Positions 62,081 through 64,000 of a stretch of 64,000 nt of DNA are shown here, piece by piece. Position numbers and translations under genes: made by a program. The stretch is from Thermogemmatispora sp042408735. GTDB taxonomy: Bacteria > Chloroflexota > Ktedonobacteria > Ktedonobacterales > Ktedonobacteraceae. The notes under the pieces were generated by a model that was given only the letters and a program-made list of their open reading frames with translations, had not been told where the DNA came from and did no database searches. Each line of letters opens with the position of its first letter. Position 1 is the stretch's first letter. The stretch is from the NCBI RefSeq assembly GCF_042408735.1, contig NZ_JBHOQV010000109.1, positions 1 to 64,000 of the forward strand. Direction: 5' to 3'.

Positions 62081-63325
62081 ATGCGAGTTGAAACGCAGAC
62101 CGAAGCCGATCCTGATCGACGCACGACCGTAGTTCCACCAACCACTCCTGTTCCTCAGTCCCTGATCCCCTGGTGGGACGGCCTTGATCCCGTAGTGCAG
62201 GCGGAGCTCCATCTGCCGGACATTGTCGATGAAGGCCCTCCCGCTCAACCGCTGGATGTCGTAGTGATAGGGGCCGGTGTTGCTGGCCTAAGCGCGGCCC
62301 TGAGCGCCCGCCGTGCTGGCGCGCGCGTGCTGGTATTGGAGCGCAATGCCCTCATTGGCCGCGGCACGAGTGGGCGCAATGCTGGCATATTAAGCGTAGG
62401 CATCAATGCCGACCTGACCACCCTGCCCGCGGGACATCCAGCCCTTGCCCTCTGGCCCGCCACAACCGAAGTGCTCTTCGCGCTGGTCAGGGAGGCGGCT
62501 CTCCCCGATTCGCTGCTCTCCCTGCGCCTGACTGGCTCGCTGAGCCTGGCCGAGACGATCAGTGCGGCCCGCAACCTGGCCCGCGAGGCGCATCTGCGCC
62601 TGCGCATGGGCCTGCGCGCTGAGCTATGGACCCCGGCCCAGGTAGCGGAAGCCACTGGGGGCCGACTCAACGTGCGCACAGTCTATGCGGCCCTCTGGCT
62701 GCCGGATGAAGCGCGCGTCCACCCGCTCACCCTGCTGGCCCACCTGGCCCGCCAGGCCCGGCGCGCTGGCGTCGAACTGCGCGGCAACGCGCCGGTGATA
62801 AGCTACGAAGAGGTGCCCTTGCCTGGGGGGGTCAGCGGCTGGCGCCTGCATCTGGCAGACGGCTGCACGCTGCTGACCCGCGGCCTGATCCTGGCCATTG
62901 GCCCGGGCGCTCGCCCCAACGCGCGCCTGTATGCCCTGGCCTTCCGTGCCGAGCTGCCGCCCGATTTCCCCATCTTTGGGGATGCCCTGCCCTATACCTA
63001 TGCGGACTTCAGACCGGGCGAGGGCCGGCTGACGGTAACCGGTGGCCGCTATGGTCGCGCCGGGGTGACGCGCAACGACGCCCATTATCATTGCCGGCTG
63101 AAGGAGCTGACCTACCGCTGGCTGCCCGAGCTGGCCGACCAGGAACCAGCCTACACCTGGGCCGTGGACCTGGAGGTCACCCCGCAGATGGTCCCCGAGT
63201 TGCATCCCCTGGGAGCCGTGGCTCCGGCCCTGGCTATCGAGGGACTGGGCGCTCTGGGCATGCTGCCCGGCATGGTGCTGGGCGAGCGCGCCGGTAAGCA
63301 GGTGGCCACCGCGCTGGCTCACTGA
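62081..63325 (+). CDS. FAD-dependent oxidoreductase of the DAO (glycine/D-amino-acid oxidase-like) family
   Basis: 414 residues. VVVIGAGVAGLSAALSARRAGARVLVLER (about 59-87) is the FAD-binding Rossmann motif. GTSGRNAGILSVG follows as in DadA/ThiO-like enzymes, and the end has a second FAD motif region (AIEGLGALGMLPGMVLGERAGKQVA). The first ~55 residues are an extra Pro/Thr-rich lead. ATG at 62081 follows AAAAGGAGC. Its substrate is unknown. ThiO (glycine oxidase for thiazole) is possible, but the gene is 11 kb from the thi operon and has no TPP element. Confidence 0.8.
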   Translation: MRVETQTEADPDRRTTVVPPTTPVPQSLIPWWDGLDPVVQAELHLPDIVDEGPPAQPLDVVVIGAGVAGLSAALSARRAGARVLVLERNALIGRGTSGRNAGILSVGINADLTTLPAGHPALALWPATTEVLFALVREAALPDSLLSLRLTGSLSLAETISAARNLAREAHLRLRMGLRAELWTPAQVAEATGGRLNVRTVYAALWLPDEARVHPLTLLAHLARQARRAGVELRGNAPVISYEEVPLPGGVSGWRLHLADGCTLLTRGLILAIGPGARPNARLYALAFRAELPPDFPIFGDALPYTYADFRPGEGRLTVTGGRYGRAGVTRNDAHYHCRLKELTYRWLPELADQEPAYTWAVDLEVTPQMVPELHPLGAVAPALAIEGLGALGMLPGMVLGERAGKQVATALAH

Positions 63326-63367
63326 GGTCAGGCGGCCTAAGCGCGGCATGCCTCCCTCGGCTTGCGT

Positions 63368-63392
63368 CAGCGAGGAAGCCCCGTCCTCGCTG
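63368..63392 (+). terminator. Hairpin after the FAD oxidoreductase
   Basis: CAGCGAGGA (63368-63376) pairs perfectly with TCCTCGCTG (63384-63392) around a 7-base loop, 42 bases after the stop; no U-tract. Confidence 0.65.
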
Positions 63393-63903
63393 AGGTGAGA
63401 GCGTCGGGCGGGCGGGCACGTGTTGTCTCGGCAACAGCACCTCTGAGCCTGGCTCGCCTGCTCGACGCCTGCGTCCGCTTCTCAGCTTTGCCTCCTCTCC
63501 TCTCCCTGGCTCACCCCTCGCTCGGGTCGACCCAGCTCCTGGTACTTCCCTGCCTGACCCGCCAGGACGCAGCGCAGCCCGCCTCGCTTACCTCTCGCCT
63601 CCCTGGCCGAAGGCCAGGCTGGTGGATGGGCTTGCCAAGTTGCTCATCACCTGGTACTCTTGTGCCTAGAGGTACAAATGAATAGTTGTATAGATCACAT
63701 AGCCACTTGCCTTCAGGTGCCGTCGGGAGATGGTGCGCTAGAGGGCAGGAGCGTACTGGCGCGTACACATGCCTTTCATTGCGGGTGTGGTCGCGTTTTA
63801 TATAATACTGTGGTCGCAGGTAGAAAAGTTCTCTTCTCCTGGGAATACTCCACAGTGTGAGGTACCAGCTGTCAAATCAAAGAACCAGTGAAGGAGTACG
63901 TAT
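63393..63903. other. 510-base gap with one clear promoter
   Basis: Nothing gene-like is seen in 63393-63778. At the right end TTGCGG (63779-63784) and TATAAT (63801-63806) are 16 bases apart, in front of the partial gene at 63904. A short open frame that runs across this promoter is not a gene. Confidence 0.5.
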
Positions 63904-64000
63904 TTGGGCAGATTCACCTTTCAAGGAGCGCAACTCGTCGATGCACTGGCCGAGTTGTCTGACAGCAGCATCACCGTTGCCGATGGGAGGATTGAGCGGT
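63904..64000 (+). CDS. Start of an amidohydrolase-like gene (partial)
   Basis: A TTG at 63904 with AAGGAGT six bases upstream opens a frame that runs off the window: GRFTFQGAQLVDALAELSD, then SSITVADGRIER. A short strand, a loop and DGRI are what the N-terminal beta domain of amidohydrolases looks like (N-acetylglucosamine-6-phosphate deacetylase, dihydroorotase and relatives). Only 32 codons are visible, so this is tentative. The promoter at 63779-63806 suits it. Confidence 0.5.
   Translation, partial: MGRFTFQGAQLVDALAELSDSSITVADGRIER

Noticed and set aside
62081..63325. Naming the FAD oxidoreductase thiO
   Set aside because: The family fits, but it is far from the thi operon, has an extra N-terminus, and no TPP element; other amine oxidases fit as well.
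63660..63860. A 66-codon frame near the window end with several Cys and His
   Set aside because: It spans the -35/-10 pair at 63779-63806 and has no ribosome site. The Cys/His residues are not spaced as in a zinc ribbon.

Overview
The window is GC-rich bacterial chromosome, densely coded on both strands. The gene set (AroH-type chorismate mutase, TrpC-TrpF fusion, a T-box in front of trpS, CtaG, DUF4331, an XRE regulator with TPR repeats, FHA and zinc-ribbon proteins) and an IscB-type element of a kind abundant in Ktedonobacteria suggest a Chloroflexota bacterium of class Ktedonobacteria, perhaps a Thermogemmatispora-like thermophile. That placement is an inference from protein character; no rRNA gene is present to test it. 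I see no tRNA, rRNA, CRISPR array or prophage.

Layout. 1-8.8 kb: end of a small membrane protein, manC, murJ, hom, an FHA/pseudokinase protein and an LCP-family envelope enzyme. 8.8-12.8 kb: a minus-strand MoxR / VWA / XdhC-N / XdhC maturation operon of the CoxD/CoxE/CoxF/CoxI kind, without its molybdenum enzyme. 13-16 kb: a zinc-ribbon coiled-coil protein and an exported alpha/beta-hydrolase. 16-27.3 kb: a minus-strand aromatic amino-acid block, promoter - T-box - trpS - trpE - trpG - trpD - trpCF - trpB - trpA - aroH - aroF. 27.2-30.5 kb: histidine phosphatase, DtxR/MntR-type metal regulator and FTR1-type iron permease. 30.9-32.5 kb: a decayed IscB element whose upstream omegaRNA-like region still looks well folded. 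32.5-38.3 kb: O-antigen ligase-like protein, DUF3307, YihY, zinc-ribbon protein, XRE-TPR regulator. 38.5-43.5 kb: a gyrB/gyrA-like topoisomerase pair. 43.7-47.1 kb: a TetR regulator with a near-perfect operator, then a Tat-exported small protein, DUF4331 and a small unknown protein. 47.1-51.8 kb: TPP riboswitch, tenA-thiD-thiM-thiE, and convergent thiL. 52-64 kb: ctaG, an MprF-like lysyltransferase, a small unknown gene, an ECF sigma factor, a WYL regulator, a heterodimeric ABC exporter, a FAD-dependent oxidoreductase, and the first codons of an amidohydrolase-like gene.

Regulation is readable. Good -35/-10 pairs stand in front of most operons. Gene ends often carry long perfect hairpins without a U-tract. 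The two classical RNA switches (T-box, TPP) sit exactly where their pathways predict. The most unusual items are the IscB/omegaRNA remnant, a compact three-way-junction fold at 54954-55011 in a divergent intergenic region, nested inverted repeats at 46524-46653, and palindromes placed over or between promoters (1929-1948, 12713-12729, 43711-43727 with a second copy at 44384-44400).
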